Below are positions 8,240 to 16,256 of a stretch of 64,000 nucleotides of DNA, in pieces. This DNA is from Mesorhizobium sp. M1C.F.Ca.ET.210.01.1.1. Its GTDB lineage: Bacteria > Pseudomonadota > Alphaproteobacteria > Rhizobiales > Rhizobiaceae. Under the pieces are notes generated by a model. That model was not told the origin of the DNA. It saw only the letters and a program-made list of their open reading frames with translations, and did not search any database. The position numbers and the translations under genes were made by a program. The stretch lies in contig NZ_SRUU01000001.1 of assembly GCF_004791585.1 (NCBI RefSeq), forward strand, positions 62,001 to 126,000, given 5' to 3'. Numbering within the stretch: position 1 is the first letter of the stretch; the number at the start of each line of letters is the position of its first letter.

Positions 8240-8770
8240 ATGACCGAGCCTTCGAAGGGCAGCGCGAAAACCATAAAACTCGCGGAACGCCGGGTGTTCT
8301 CCCAATCCTTCAAGCCGCTCTATCAGGAGGGCATGGGCCTTGTCGAGCAGGCGGCCGAGTATCTCGACGGCAAGGGCCGGCTCGAGGCCAAGAAGCTGTC
8401 GCGCACGGCGGCGACACTCTACGCGGCCGAATCCATGCGGCTGACCACAAGGCTGATGCAGGTCGCCTCCTGGCTGCTTCTGCAGCGGGCGGCCAATTCC
8501 GGCGAAATGACCCGCGACCAGGTCGCTTCGGAAAAATCCAAGGTGCGGCTCGACACCGCTTCGGCGCATGACGAAGCGCTCGGCTGGAGCGAGCTGCCGA
8601 AGGAATTCCTGGACCTGGTGAGCCGGTCGCTGCGCCTGCAGGCACTGGTAAAGCGCATGGACGAGGAGATCTATGGTGGGGTCATGAACGACGCGCCGTC
8701 CGCCGTCCGCCGCGCCAATCCGGTGTCCGACCAGATCAGCCTGTTGAACACGGCCTTCGCCCGCGGCTGA
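8240..8770 (+). CDS. rcdA: RcdA, adaptor for regulated CtrA degradation (DUF1465)
   Basis: A 176-residue all-helical protein; ATG at 8240 is chosen over an upstream TTG. Segments FSQSFKPLYQEGMGLVEQAA, RTAATLYAAESMRLTTRLMQ and GWSELPKEFLDLVSRSLRLQ are characteristic of the DUF1465/RcdA family. In Caulobacter, RcdA links the CpdR-primed ClpXP protease to CtrA via PopA and cyclic-di-GMP, permitting replication initiation. The C-terminal tail (about 150-176) is polar and likely disordered, as in the family. It is a single gene between the small RNA and ruvC. The function in this organism is inferred by homology. Confidence 0.85.
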   Translation: MTEPSKGSAKTIKLAERRVFSQSFKPLYQEGMGLVEQAAEYLDGKGRLEAKKLSRTAATLYAAESMRLTTRLMQVASWLLLQRAANSGEMTRDQVASEKSKVRLDTASAHDEALGWSELPKEFLDLVSRSLRLQALVKRMDEEIYGGVMNDAPSAVRRANPVSDQISLLNTAFARG

Positions 8771-8784
8771 TCCGCCTGCTCGAT

Positions 8785-8902
8785 AATTCTATTCTGACGG
8801 GCACCTGACGCCGTTTTCTGCGTTTCCGGTGCTCACGTACTGAAAGTACGCTTCGCCCCGGTTCTCGAAAACAGCGCCATCTGCCGCGTCAGAGCGAATT
8901 CT
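8785..8902. repeat. Intergenic palindromic element, copy 1 (CGTACT core)
   Basis: Nested inverted repeats lie between rcdA and ruvC: outer AATTC/GAATT, then CTGACG (8805-8810)/CGTCAG (8887-8892), then GTTTTC/GAAAAC, around the core GGTGCTCACGTACT and AAGTACG. A second copy with the same core but different outer arms is at 61225-61362. The size is about 90-120 bp, and the strong hairpin potential may also serve as a terminator or RNA-processing site for rcdA. Confidence 0.75.
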
Positions 8903-8990
8903 GAAGCAGCCGGAGGCATGTCGCGAGACAGCGTTTCTGGTTTGTTCACAATTCGCTGGCATCGCCGTGCCCGGAGGTTAGAGTTGGCGC

Positions 8991-9500
8991 ATGGGGGAAG
9001 CGATTCGCATCATCGGTATCGATCCGGGCCTCAGGCGCACCGGCTGGGGCATCGTCGAGAGCCTCGGCAATTCTTTGCGCTTCGTCGCCTCCGGCACCGT
9101 GCGATCGGACGACAAGGCGCCGCTGGCAACGAGGCTCTGCCAACTGCATGACGGGCTGGTCGAGGTGCTGCATCAGGCCATGCCGCACGAGGCCGCGGTC
9201 GAGCAGACCTTCGTCAACAAGGATGCGACGGCGACGCTGAAGCTCGGCCAGGCCCGCGGCATCGCGATGCTGGTGCCGGCGCGCGCCGGGCTGGTTGTCG
9301 CCGAATATGCCCCGAATGCGGTCAAGAAAGCGGTGATCGGCGTCGGCCACGGCGAGAAGAAGCAGATCCATATGATGGTGAAGGTGCTGATGCCGAAGGC
9401 GGTCTTCGAGACCGACGATGCCGCCGACGCGCTGGCCATCGCCATCTGCCACGCGCATCACCGCCAGAGCGCTGCCTATCGGATGGCCATTGCCGGATAG
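8991..9500 (+). CDS. ruvC: Crossover junction endodeoxyribonuclease RuvC
   Basis: A 169-residue resolvase that introduces paired nicks in Holliday junctions as part of RuvABC. The RNase H-like active-site acidic residues are visible: Asp11 in [13 protein letters not shown], Glu in VEQTFVNKD and the Asp pair in [13 protein letters not shown] at 8991 follows a CGGAGG-type ribosome-binding site. In most relatives ruvA follows directly; here a VapBC module intervenes, so ruvC is separated from ruvA by 733 bp. No terminator is seen after ruvC, so read-through into vapBC-ruvAB remains possible. Confidence 0.96.
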   Translation: MGEAIRIIGIDPGLRRTGWGIVESLGNSLRFVASGTVRSDDKAPLATRLCQLHDGLVEVLHQAMPHEAAVEQTFVNKDATATLKLGQARGIAMLVPARAGLVVAEYAPNAVKKAVIGVGHGEKKQIHMMVKVLMPKAVFETDDAADALAIAICHAHHRQSAAYRMAIAG

Positions 9501-9508
9501 GCTTGTTC

Positions 9509-9555
9509 TTGACTTGTTCTCATCAAGACGGTAAGTAATACCTGCGAGGTATTAC
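9509..9555 (+). promoter_or_regulatory. vapBC promoter and palindromic operator
   Basis: A near-perfect palindrome with arms GTAATACCT (9535-9543) and AGGTATTAC (9547-9555) and a 3-bp centre ends one base before the vapB ATG. It contains the likely ribosome-binding site GAGGT and overlaps a plausible -10 element (TAAGTA, 9532-9537) placed 17 bp after TTGACT (9509-9514). This is a typical arrangement for autoregulation by a VapB-VapC complex; here occupancy would block both the promoter and, in RNA, the hairpin could mask the SD. Confidence 0.7.
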
Positions 9556-9556
9556 C

Positions 9557-9826
9557 ATGCGTGTGACCACCAAGGGGCAAGTCACAATCCCCAAACAGAT
9601 AAGAGATCACCTGGGTATAGGTCCGGGTTCCGAGGTGGAGTTCGTGGCGACCGACGAGGGCGCCCGGCTCGTCGCGGTCAACCAAAACCTGTCCGAGGAG
9701 GAAGCCTTTCGCAAATTCAGGGAGGTTCTCGACAAGATGGAGGGAACACTGGATCTGGGTGGCATGACGACCGACGAGTATATGGAATGGTTGAGGGGCT
9801 CGCGTGAAGATCTCGACGTTGGTTGA
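9557..9826 (+). CDS. vapB: AbrB/SpoVT-family antitoxin (VapB)
   Basis: An 89-residue protein. The first 45 residues (RVTTKGQVTIPKQIRDHLGI, then GSEVEFV) form a swapped-hairpin AbrB DNA-binding domain. The C-terminal half (about 46-89) is acidic and likely wraps the toxin. It acts as DNA-binding repressor and as inhibitor of the PIN nuclease encoded next. It overlaps vapC by 23 bp, a common translational coupling in type II modules. The module sits between ruvC and ruvA, suggesting acquisition as a small cassette. Confidence 0.88.
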   Translation: MRVTTKGQVTIPKQIRDHLGIGPGSEVEFVATDEGARLVAVNQNLSEEEAFRKFREVLDKMEGTLDLGGMTTDEYMEWLRGSREDLDVG

Positions 9827-10223
9827 CACGAATGTGCTGATCGACGTCTGGGGTCCGGTCGGGCTGTCGACGGAATGGTCGGCCAATGCCATTGCCTCCT
9901 GTCGGCGCGAAGGCGCGTTGGTGGTCAACACGATTGTCTGGTCCGAGCTTGCCCCGCTGATTGCGACGGAAGCGCAGCTTAAAAGAGCAACGGACATGCT
10001 CGAGATCGACCGCGAGCTTGTGCCTTGGGAGGCGGCGTTTGTGGCCGGCGTCGCGCATTCCCGTTACCGTCGCGCCGGCGGGGTTCGCGAAAGGACGCTG
10101 CCCGACTTCTTCATCGGCGCTCATGCGACCGTTGCCGGGCACCGTCTTTTGACGCGCGACCCTGCTCGTTACCGCAGCTATTTTCCCGAGCTCGAAATCA
10201 TCTCTCCGGAAACACACCCATGA
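9804..10223 (+). CDS. vapC: PIN-domain ribonuclease toxin (VapC)
   Basis: A 139-residue PIN-domain protein with a GTG start inside the end of vapB. It begins [15 protein letters not shown] (first catalytic Asp) and shows conserved acidic residues in the middle (VWSELAPL) and the late pair in [23 protein letters not shown]. VapC toxins cleave tRNA or rRNA in a Mg2+-dependent way when the antitoxin is degraded. All expected acidic positions look intact, so the toxin is presumably active. The stop is 10 bp before ruvA, so ruvAB may be expressed from the vap promoter. Confidence 0.88.
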   Translation: MKISTLVDTNVLIDVWGPVGLSTEWSANAIASCRREGALVVNTIVWSELAPLIATEAQLKRATDMLEIDRELVPWEAAFVAGVAHSRYRRAGGVRERTLPDFFIGAHATVAGHRLLTRDPARYRSYFPELEIISPETHP

Positions 10224-10233
10224 AGGCCAGGAC

Positions 10234-10854
10234 ATGATTGGCAAACTGAAAGGCACGCTGGACGAGATCGATGAGGACTCCTGCCTGGTCGACGTGCATG
10301 GCGTCGGCTATGTCGCCCACTGCTCGGCCCGCACGCTGGCATCGCTGCCGTCGCCCGGCGAGGCGGTGGTGCTGTTTATCGAGACCTATGTGCGCGAGGA
10401 CATGATCAGGCTCTATGGCTTCCAGTCGGCGCTCGAGCGCGAATGGTTCCGCCTGTTGATGAACAATGTGCAGGGCGTCGGCGCCAAGGTGGCGCTCGCG
10501 GTGCTGTCGACCATGGCGCCGCCCGATCTCGCCAATGCGATCGCGCTGCGCGACATCGCCATGGTCTCCCGCGCGCCAGGCGTCGGCAAGAAGGTGGCCG
10601 AGCGTATCGTCACCGAACTGAAGAACAAGGCGCCGGCCTATGCGGGCGCAGCCAGCGGCACGATCGGGCTCAAGCAGGAACTCGGCGAAGGCGTGGCGCC
10701 GGCCCCCATCACCGACGCCGTCTCGGCGCTGGTCAATCTCGGCTATTCGCGCGACATCGCCGCCAATGCGGTTTCGGCAGCGCTGAAGACGGCCGGCGAA
10801 GGCGCGGACGCCTCGAAGCTGATCCGCTTCGGCCTGAAGGAACTGGCGCGGTGA
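10234..10854 (+). CDS. ruvA: Holliday junction DNA helicase subunit RuvA
   Basis: A 206-residue tetrameric junction-binding protein that loads RuvB. It has an N-terminal OB domain ([20 protein letters not shown]), two helix-hairpin-helix units ([15 protein letters not shown] and [18 protein letters not shown]), and a flexible linker leading to the RuvB-contacting UBA-like domain ([21 protein letters not shown]). Length and domain order are normal. It follows vapC by 10 bp and is followed by ruvB. Confidence 0.96.
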   Translation: MIGKLKGTLDEIDEDSCLVDVHGVGYVAHCSARTLASLPSPGEAVVLFIETYVREDMIRLYGFQSALEREWFRLLMNNVQGVGAKVALAVLSTMAPPDLANAIALRDIAMVSRAPGVGKKVAERIVTELKNKAPAYAGAASGTIGLKQELGEGVAPAPITDAVSALVNLGYSRDIAANAVSAALKTAGEGADASKLIRFGLKELAR

Positions 10855-10897
10855 GCGTTGGCTTGCCGTTCGCCATGGCGTGTGCAAGGACAAAGAC

Positions 10898-11935
10898 ATG
10901 AACCTTTCGCCCCGCCTCATTGCCCCCGACAAGCGCGGTGAGGATGCCGACCAGAGCTTGCGGCCGCAGTCGCTCGACGAGTTCGTCGGCCAGGCGGCCG
11001 TGCGCGCCAATCTCAAGGTCTTCGTCGACGCCGCCAAGAGCCGCGGCGAGGCACTCGACCATGTGCTGTTCGTCGGCCCACCCGGGCTAGGCAAGACGAC
11101 GCTGGCGCAGATCATGGCGCGCGAACTCGGCGTCAACTTCCGCTCGACCTCGGGGCCGGTCATCGCCAAGGCGGGCGATCTGGCCGCGCTGCTCACCAAT
11201 CTCGAGGAGCGCGACGTGCTCTTCATCGACGAGATCCACCGGCTCAACCCGGCGGTGGAGGAAATCCTCTATCCGGCGATGGAGGATTTCCAGCTAGACC
11301 TCATCATCGGCGAGGGGCCTGCGGCGCGCTCGGTCAAGATCGATCTCGCCCGCTTCACGCTGGTTGCGGCGACAACCCGGCTCGGGCTTCTGACCAATCC
11401 GCTGCGCGACCGGTTCGGCATCCCGGTCAGGCTCAATTTCTACACGGTGGAGGAGCTGGAGCAGATCGTGCGCCGTGGCGCACGGATTCTCTCGATGCCG
11501 CTCGGCGACGATGGCGCGCTGGAGATCGCGCGCCGTGCCCGCGGCACGCCGCGCATCGCCGGCCGGCTGTTGCGCCGGGTGCGCGATTTCGCCTCCGTCG
11601 CCGGGAACGGCCATGTCGACAGACGCATCGCCGACGAAGCGCTGACGAGGCTCGAGGTCGACGGGCTCGGGCTCGACGCGCTCGATCGCCGCTATCTCTC
11701 GATGATCGCCCGCAACTTCGGCGGCGGCCCGGTCGGCATCGAGACGATCGCCGCCGGACTGTCCGAGCCGCGCGACGCCATCGAGGACATCATCGAGCCC
11801 TATCTTATCCAGCAGGGCTTCATCCAGCGCACGCCGCGCGGCCGCGTGCTGACCGCCAATGCCTGGCGGCACCTCGGCCTCGAGGCACCAAAGGACCTCG
11901 CGCAGCAGCAGATCGGCCTGTTCCAGGAAGAGTAA
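10898..11935 (+). CDS. ruvB: Holliday junction branch-migration ATPase RuvB
   Basis: A 345-residue AAA+ motor. It shows Walker [13 protein letters not shown], Walker [12 protein letters not shown], sensor 1 [18 protein letters not shown] (with the arginine finger region) and a C-terminal winged helix ending [12 protein letters not shown] at 10898 is chosen; an upstream ATG/TG-type extension of six codons is less likely. Together with RuvA it drives branch migration during recombinational repair. The end of the ruv cluster is followed by two non-repair genes before ybgC. Confidence 0.96.
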   Translation: MNLSPRLIAPDKRGEDADQSLRPQSLDEFVGQAAVRANLKVFVDAAKSRGEALDHVLFVGPPGLGKTTLAQIMARELGVNFRSTSGPVIAKAGDLAALLTNLEERDVLFIDEIHRLNPAVEEILYPAMEDFQLDLIIGEGPAARSVKIDLARFTLVAATTRLGLLTNPLRDRFGIPVRLNFYTVEELEQIVRRGARILSMPLGDDGALEIARRARGTPRIAGRLLRRVRDFASVAGNGHVDRRIADEALTRLEVDGLGLDALDRRYLSMIARNFGGGPVGIETIAAGLSEPRDAIEDIIEPYLIQQGFIQRTPRGRVLTANAWRHLGLEAPKDLAQQQIGLFQEE

Positions 11936-12070
11936 CGGACATTTGTTCGCCTGTCGGGCGAGGAACCGCCTGTCTGCGCAGAATCTGCTCGCCTCGGCCC
12001 AGCTGAAGGCACAATTGCCGCCTTTAAAGCAAGCTCGCTTGACGGAATCCCCAAGGGCTTGGGCTGACTG

Positions 12071-12973
12071 ATGATCACCAGACGTGGCTTCCTGCGCCTC
12101 ATCGGCGGCTCATTTCTGTCGATGGTGTCGCTCAGTGCCTATGCGGTCGGCATCGAGCCGATGCTGCTCACCCATGTGAAACGCTACACCCTGACGCCGC
12201 CGCACTGGCCGGCGGGGCTCAAGCTTCGCGTCGCGGCGCTGGCCGACATCCATGCCTGCCGGCCCTGGATGACGCCCGAGCGGATCGCTTCGCTCGCCGA
12301 GACGACGAATGCCTTGCAGCCAGACCTGATCGTGCTGCTTGGCGACTATGTCGACGGAATGCGTCTGGTGACGACCGACGTGTCCGCGCCGGATTGGGCC
12401 TCCGCTCTTTCAGGATTGAGGGCGCCGCTCGGCGTGCTCTCGATCCTCGGCAACCACGACTGGTGGCACGACTATGCCGCGCAGGTAGCCGGAGCCGGAC
12501 CAACGATCGCGCGCAAAGCGCTGGAGGGCATCGGCATCCCGGTGCTGGAGAACGATGTCGTGCGGCTGGAGAAGGACGGGCATGGCTTCTGGATCGCCGG
12601 ACTTGCGGATCAGCTGGCCATCCGGCCAAGCAAAGCGCTCGGCCGGCACGGCTTCAAGGGCTTGGACGATCTCCACGGCACGCTCGCCAAGGTGAACGAC
12701 GACGCGCCCGTCATCCTGCTTGCGCATGAGCCGGACATTTTTCCGAAGGTGCCGTGGCGGGTTTCGCTGACGCTGTCCGGCCACACCCATGGCGGGCAGG
12801 TCCGGCTGTTCGGCTATTCGCCGGTCGTGCCGTCGGAGTTCGGCAACCGCTATGCCTATGGCCACGTCGTCGAGAACGACCGCAACCTGATCGTGTCCGG
12901 CGGGCTCGGCTTCAGCATAATGCCGGTGCGCCTTGGTGTGCGGCCCGAAATCCTGCAGATCGATTTGGGCTAA
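12071..12973 (+). CDS. Twin-arginine-exported metallophosphoesterase (YkuE/YaeI-like)
   Basis: A 300-residue calcineurin-like phosphoesterase. The N-terminus MITRRGFLRLIGGSFLS has the twin-arginine RRGFLR motif before a hydrophobic stretch, predicting Tat export or a membrane-anchored periplasmic enzyme. All five metal motifs are present in order: ADIHA, GDYVDG, GNHDWW, AHEPDIF and SGHTHGGQ. YkuE and YaeI relatives act on UDP-diacylglucosamine or other lipid-linked phosphoesters; the substrate is unknown here. It lies 135 bp after ruvB and is convergent with the GH5 gene (stops 7 bp apart). Confidence 0.88.
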   Translation: MITRRGFLRLIGGSFLSMVSLSAYAVGIEPMLLTHVKRYTLTPPHWPAGLKLRVAALADIHACRPWMTPERIASLAETTNALQPDLIVLLGDYVDGMRLVTTDVSAPDWASALSGLRAPLGVLSILGNHDWWHDYAAQVAGAGPTIARKALEGIGIPVLENDVVRLEKDGHGFWIAGLADQLAIRPSKALGRHGFKGLDDLHGTLAKVNDDAPVILLAHEPDIFPKVPWRVSLTLSGHTHGGQVRLFGYSPVVPSEFGNRYAYGHVVENDRNLIVSGGLGFSIMPVRLGVRPEILQIDLG

Positions 12974-12980
12974 GCCCGCC

Positions 12981-14231
12981 TCAGCGAAGCGACCTGATCG
13001 CGTCCATCACGTTGGGCTCGGCCTTGTTGCCGTCGAAGGCGTCGACGATGCCGAAGGCGCCGCCATAGCCCCATACCGACCAGGAGAAGCCATGCGCCTC
13101 GGCCCGCGCGATCATGTCCCTGACATAGGCGGCGCGGTATTCGGCGGGCATGACATAGGCGTTGCCGTACTCCTGGCGGATCATGCCGAACTCGCCGAGC
13201 GTGATGTCTTGCGGCTTGATACCGTTGGCCTTCGCCCACTCCTCGACGGTCTTGAAAGGCGCATTCATCACGCCGATGAGCTTCTGGGGCGTGTCCATGG
13301 CGGCGACCTGCTCGTCGAGATAGGCAAGCATGCCGCCGCGGCGCGTCCATGGCGCCTCGGCCTTGATCCCGTCGCGGATCGTCTCCAGCGCCACATCGAG
13401 CCGGGCGCGCGGCACCGCGGTCAACGGATAGGACAGGCCGGTGACATAGCGGATGAAGTCGCCGGCCCAGGTCGCGCCCTGATGCGTCAGAAGGAACGGA
13501 TCGTAGGAATGGAAGGCCCAGATGATGTTGTCGTCAGGGATCGCCTTCGGGTCGATCTTCGCCAGGGATGTTGCGTTCGAATAGCAGCCCCCGGTGAGGA
13601 TGAGCGTCAACCTGGTGGCGGAAGACCGCGCCGCCGCGAACAATTTCTTCTGGCGGTCCGGCCACAGGTTGGTGCCGCTGTCGTCGCAATCGACGATCGG
13701 CTCGTTCATCAGCTCGAAGGCCACCTGGCCTGGGTCTTCTTGCGACAGCGCATGCGCCATCTTGCGCACGAGCTCGACATAGGCGTCGAAGGTGGCCGGA
13801 TCGTCCATCACCTGGCTCATGCCGATCTTGCGGTTGCCGCCGGCCGGGATGAGATGCAGGTCGACGATCACTTTCAGTCCGGCGCGGTTGATCAGGCGCG
13901 CCGAGTCCCGCACGCTGGCGTAGAGGTCGTCGCGCAGCGACAGCGTCTCGTCGGACAGGAAGGGCGCGGGATCGACCGGCATGCGCAGGAAATCGAAGCC
14001 GGCATCCTTCAGCGCCTTGAGGTCATCCTCTTTCAGGAATTTGCGCCATTCCGGATAGGGCAGGATGGCGTTCGGATCGTTCCATTTGTCCTCGCCGGTC
14101 CAGGTCGTCCACTGGTCGAGGTTGAGGCCGCGCTTCCCCGAGAACGTCGCCGCCTCGGCCGGCAATGCCAGAGCCACAAGCGCCAGCAGCGCCGCCATCA
14201 AGGTCTTGATCATCGCGCCCAACAGTGCCAT
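12981..14231 (-). CDS. Secreted glycoside hydrolase family 5 (cellulase-type)
   Basis: A 416-residue secreted enzyme with an N-terminal signal peptide (about 1-28) and a single GH5 barrel. The acid/base glutamate is Glu177 in AFELMNEP and the nucleophile is Glu347 in TLGEFGM; other family positions include RMPVDP and DLHLIPAG. ATG at 14231 is preferred over ATG 14213 and GTG 14252, since all preserve the signal peptide. Likely activity is endo-beta-1,4-glucanase or a related beta-glucanase on plant or bacterial cellulose. It is convergent with the phosphoesterase and divergent from ybgC. No carbohydrate-binding module is attached, and no cellulose-synthase genes are nearby. Confidence 0.85.
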   Translation of the reverse strand: MALLGAMIKTLMAALLALVALALPAEAATFSGKRGLNLDQWTTWTGEDKWNDPNAILPYPEWRKFLKEDDLKALKDAGFDFLRMPVDPAPFLSDETLSLRDDLYASVRDSARLINRAGLKVIVDLHLIPAGGNRKIGMSQVMDDPATFDAYVELVRKMAHALSQEDPGQVAFELMNEPIVDCDDSGTNLWPDRQKKLFAAARSSATRLTLILTGGCYSNATSLAKIDPKAIPDDNIIWAFHSYDPFLLTHQGATWAGDFIRYVTGLSYPLTAVPRARLDVALETIRDGIKAEAPWTRRGGMLAYLDEQVAAMDTPQKLIGVMNAPFKTVEEWAKANGIKPQDITLGEFGMIRQEYGNAYVMPAEYRAAYVRDMIARAEAHGFSWSVWGYGGAFGIVDAFDGNKAEPNVMDAIRSLR

Positions 14232-14283
14232 CCGGTTCCCGCGCGAAAACACCTGCCTGTTTGGACCTCAAAAGGAAAGCGCG

Positions 14284-14757
14284 ATGGACGATCATGGTGA
14301 ATCGGCGGCGCTCAGCGCCGGCCTTTCCGGGGCGCTGACGGAATCCGGCCATCGCCTGATGGCCCGGGTCTACTATGCCGACACCGACTTCTCCGGCGTC
14401 GTCTACCATGCACGCTATCTCGAATTCCTCGAGCGCGGCCGCTCGGATTACCTGCGGCTGGCCGGCGTCCATCACACCGAGCTTTTGGATGGCAAGCATG
14501 GCGAGCGCATCGTCTGGGTGGTCAGACGCATGGAGATCGACTTCCGTTCGCCGGCCCGCATGGATGACATCCTTACCATCGAAACGCGTACCGAGGATAT
14601 TTCCGGCGCCCGCATCTTCATGGCGCAGCAACTGAAGCGCGGTGGCGAGGTGCTGGTCGAGGCAAAAGTCGAAGCCGCGATCATCGGCGAGAATGGCAGG
14701 CCGAGGCGGTTTCCGAAGGAGTGGGTCGCGGCTTTTGTTCCTAAGGGCCGCAGCTGA
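14284..14757 (+). CDS. ybgC: Tol-Pal-associated acyl-CoA thioesterase YbgC
   Basis: A 157-residue hot-dog-fold thioesterase. The active-site segment VYYADTDFSGVVYHARYLEF contains the catalytic Asp and the His; the 4HBT family continuation FLERGRSDYLR follows. YbgC hydrolyses short or phospholipid-linked acyl thioesters and is genetically tied to tol-pal across proteobacteria. It is separated from tolQ by 310 bp, with a CtrA-like near-consensus site in between, so tolQ may have its own promoter. Confidence 0.92.
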   Translation: MDDHGESAALSAGLSGALTESGHRLMARVYYADTDFSGVVYHARYLEFLERGRSDYLRLAGVHHTELLDGKHGERIVWVVRRMEIDFRSPARMDDILTIETRTEDISGARIFMAQQLKRGGEVLVEAKVEAAIIGENGRPRRFPKEWVAAFVPKGRS

Positions 14758-14854
14758 TCTCGGTCCCTGGCAGGCAGCCATCGAGGCATTGACCCAGCCA
14801 ATGCGAGGCGCCGCGCGGGCCGGGCGGGCGCGGCAATGCGCCGCGCTTCATGTC

Positions 14855-14870
14855 CTAACCCATCCTTAAC
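14855..14870 (+). promoter_or_regulatory. Near-consensus CtrA-like site in the ybgC-tolQ gap
   Basis: CTAA-N7-TTAAC (CTAA at 14855-14858, TTAA at 14866-14869), one mismatch from the full CtrA consensus, in the 310-bp gap before tolQ. The rest of the gap holds no gene I can support. Just before tolQ is a CTTAAG-GA-CTTAAG palindrome (about 15052-15065) that contains the AAGGA ribosome-binding site and could fold over it. Confidence 0.35.
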
Positions 14871-15067
14871 CATAACGGTTCATGAAGGAATTGGTGAAGA
14901 TTGGCGCAATTCGTGCGCCTTCCTTTCACCAATATTTGCCCCGAAAAGGCCGCGAAACGGTGCATTCGGGGCTTGTGCCGCAGCTTCAAGCTTCGCGCAA
15001 TCGGACCAAAGGGATGCCCATGGGCCAGCCGCCAGCGATGCCCCGGAAAATCTTAAGGACTTAAGTC

Positions 15068-15778
15068 ATGGAAAACATCGCACTCGCCGACCCAGGCGCG
15101 CATTTGTCGATATGGGCCCTGTTCATGCAGGCCGGCTGGGTGGTCAAACTGGTCATGATCGGCCTGCTTTGCGCCTCGATCTGGACCTGGGCGATCATCA
15201 TCGACAAGCTTGTCGCCTACAGCCGCATGCGGATGGCGCTCAACCGCTTCGAGCAGGTGTTCTGGTCGGGACAGTCGCTCGAGGAGCTCTACCGCACGCT
15301 CGCCGACCGCAAGACCACCGGCATGGGCGCGATCTTCGTCGCTGCCATGCGTGAATGGAAGAAGAGCTTCGAGAAGGGCGCGAAATCGGCGCTGGCGCTG
15401 CAGACCCGCATCGACAAGGCGATGGACCTGGCGCTGACCCGCGAGATGGAAAGGCTGGAGGGCCGTCTCGGCTTCCTCGCCACCACCGGCTCGGCCGCCC
15501 CCTTCATCGGCCTGTTCGGCACCGTCATCGGCATCATGACCTCCTTCCAGGCGATCGCCGCCTCGAAGAACACCAGCCTGTCGGTCGTGGCGCCCGGCAT
15601 TGCGGAAGCGCTGCTCGCGACGGCCATTGGCCTGCTCGCGGCGATCCCCGCCGTCATCGCCTACAACAAGCTGTCATCGGATGCGAACAAACTCGCTATG
15701 CGCATGGAAGGGTTCTCGGACGAATTCTCCGCCATACTCTCGCGCCAAATCGATGAAAAAGTAGCCCAGAAGGCCTGA
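15068..15778 (+). CDS. tolQ: Tol-Pal system proton-channel subunit TolQ
   Basis: A 236-residue inner-membrane protein with three transmembrane helices: one near residues 20-40 and two in the second half (GFLATTGSAAPFIGLFGTVIGIM and APGIAEALLATAIGLLAAIPAVIAYNKL). It is the MotA/ExbB-type subunit that, with TolR, converts the proton-motive force into TolA motion, needed for outer-membrane constriction at division. It is first of a tight tolQRAB-pal-cpoB block (9 bp to tolR). Confidence 0.95.
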   Translation: MENIALADPGAHLSIWALFMQAGWVVKLVMIGLLCASIWTWAIIIDKLVAYSRMRMALNRFEQVFWSGQSLEELYRTLADRKTTGMGAIFVAAMREWKKSFEKGAKSALALQTRIDKAMDLALTREMERLEGRLGFLATTGSAAPFIGLFGTVIGIMTSFQAIAASKNTSLSVVAPGIAEALLATAIGLLAAIPAVIAYNKLSSDANKLAMRMEGFSDEFSAILSRQIDEKVAQKA

Positions 15779-15787
15779 GGTACGATC

Positions 15788-16249
15788 ATGGGGATGTCTG
15801 CTGCTAGCGCAGGTGGCATAGGGCGAGGCGGACGCGGCCACAGGCGGCGCGGACGCCATCATGGCCTGATGTCGGAAATCAACGTCACGCCGATGGTCGA
15901 CGTGATGCTGGTGCTTTTGATCATCTTCATGGTCGCCGCGCCGCTCCTGACCGTCGGTGTGCCGATCGACCTGCCGGACACGCAGGCCAAGGCGATGAAT
16001 GTCGACACGCAGCCGATCACCGTGTCGATCAACGCCACCGGCCAGATCTACCTGCAGGAAACCGAGATCCCGATAGAGGAACTGGTGGCGAAGCTGCAGG
16101 CGATCTCGAAGACCGGCTATGACGAGCGCATCTTCATCCGCGGCGACAAGTCGACGGACTATGGCACCGCGATGAAGGTCATGGCTCGCATTTCGGCGGC
16201 CGGCTACAAGAACATCGGCCTGGTTTCGCTGCAGGAACAGGACCAATAG
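15788..16249 (+). CDS. tolR: Tol-Pal system protein TolR
   Basis: A 153-residue ExbD/TolR-family protein. It has an Arg/His-rich cytoplasmic N-terminus (about 1-28), the single helix following INVTPMVDVMLVLLIIFMV with the essential Asp in VDVMLVLL, and a periplasmic domain ending LVSLQEQDQ. It partners TolQ in proton flow and energises TolA. ATG at 15788 or 15794 are both possible. It is 7 bp upstream of tolA. Confidence 0.95.
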   Translation: MGMSAASAGGIGRGGRGHRRRGRHHGLMSEINVTPMVDVMLVLLIIFMVAAPLLTVGVPIDLPDTQAKAMNVDTQPITVSINATGQIYLQETEIPIEELVAKLQAISKTGYDERIFIRGDKSTDYGTAMKVMARISAAGYKNIGLVSLQEQDQ

Positions 16250-16256
16250 ACGAACA

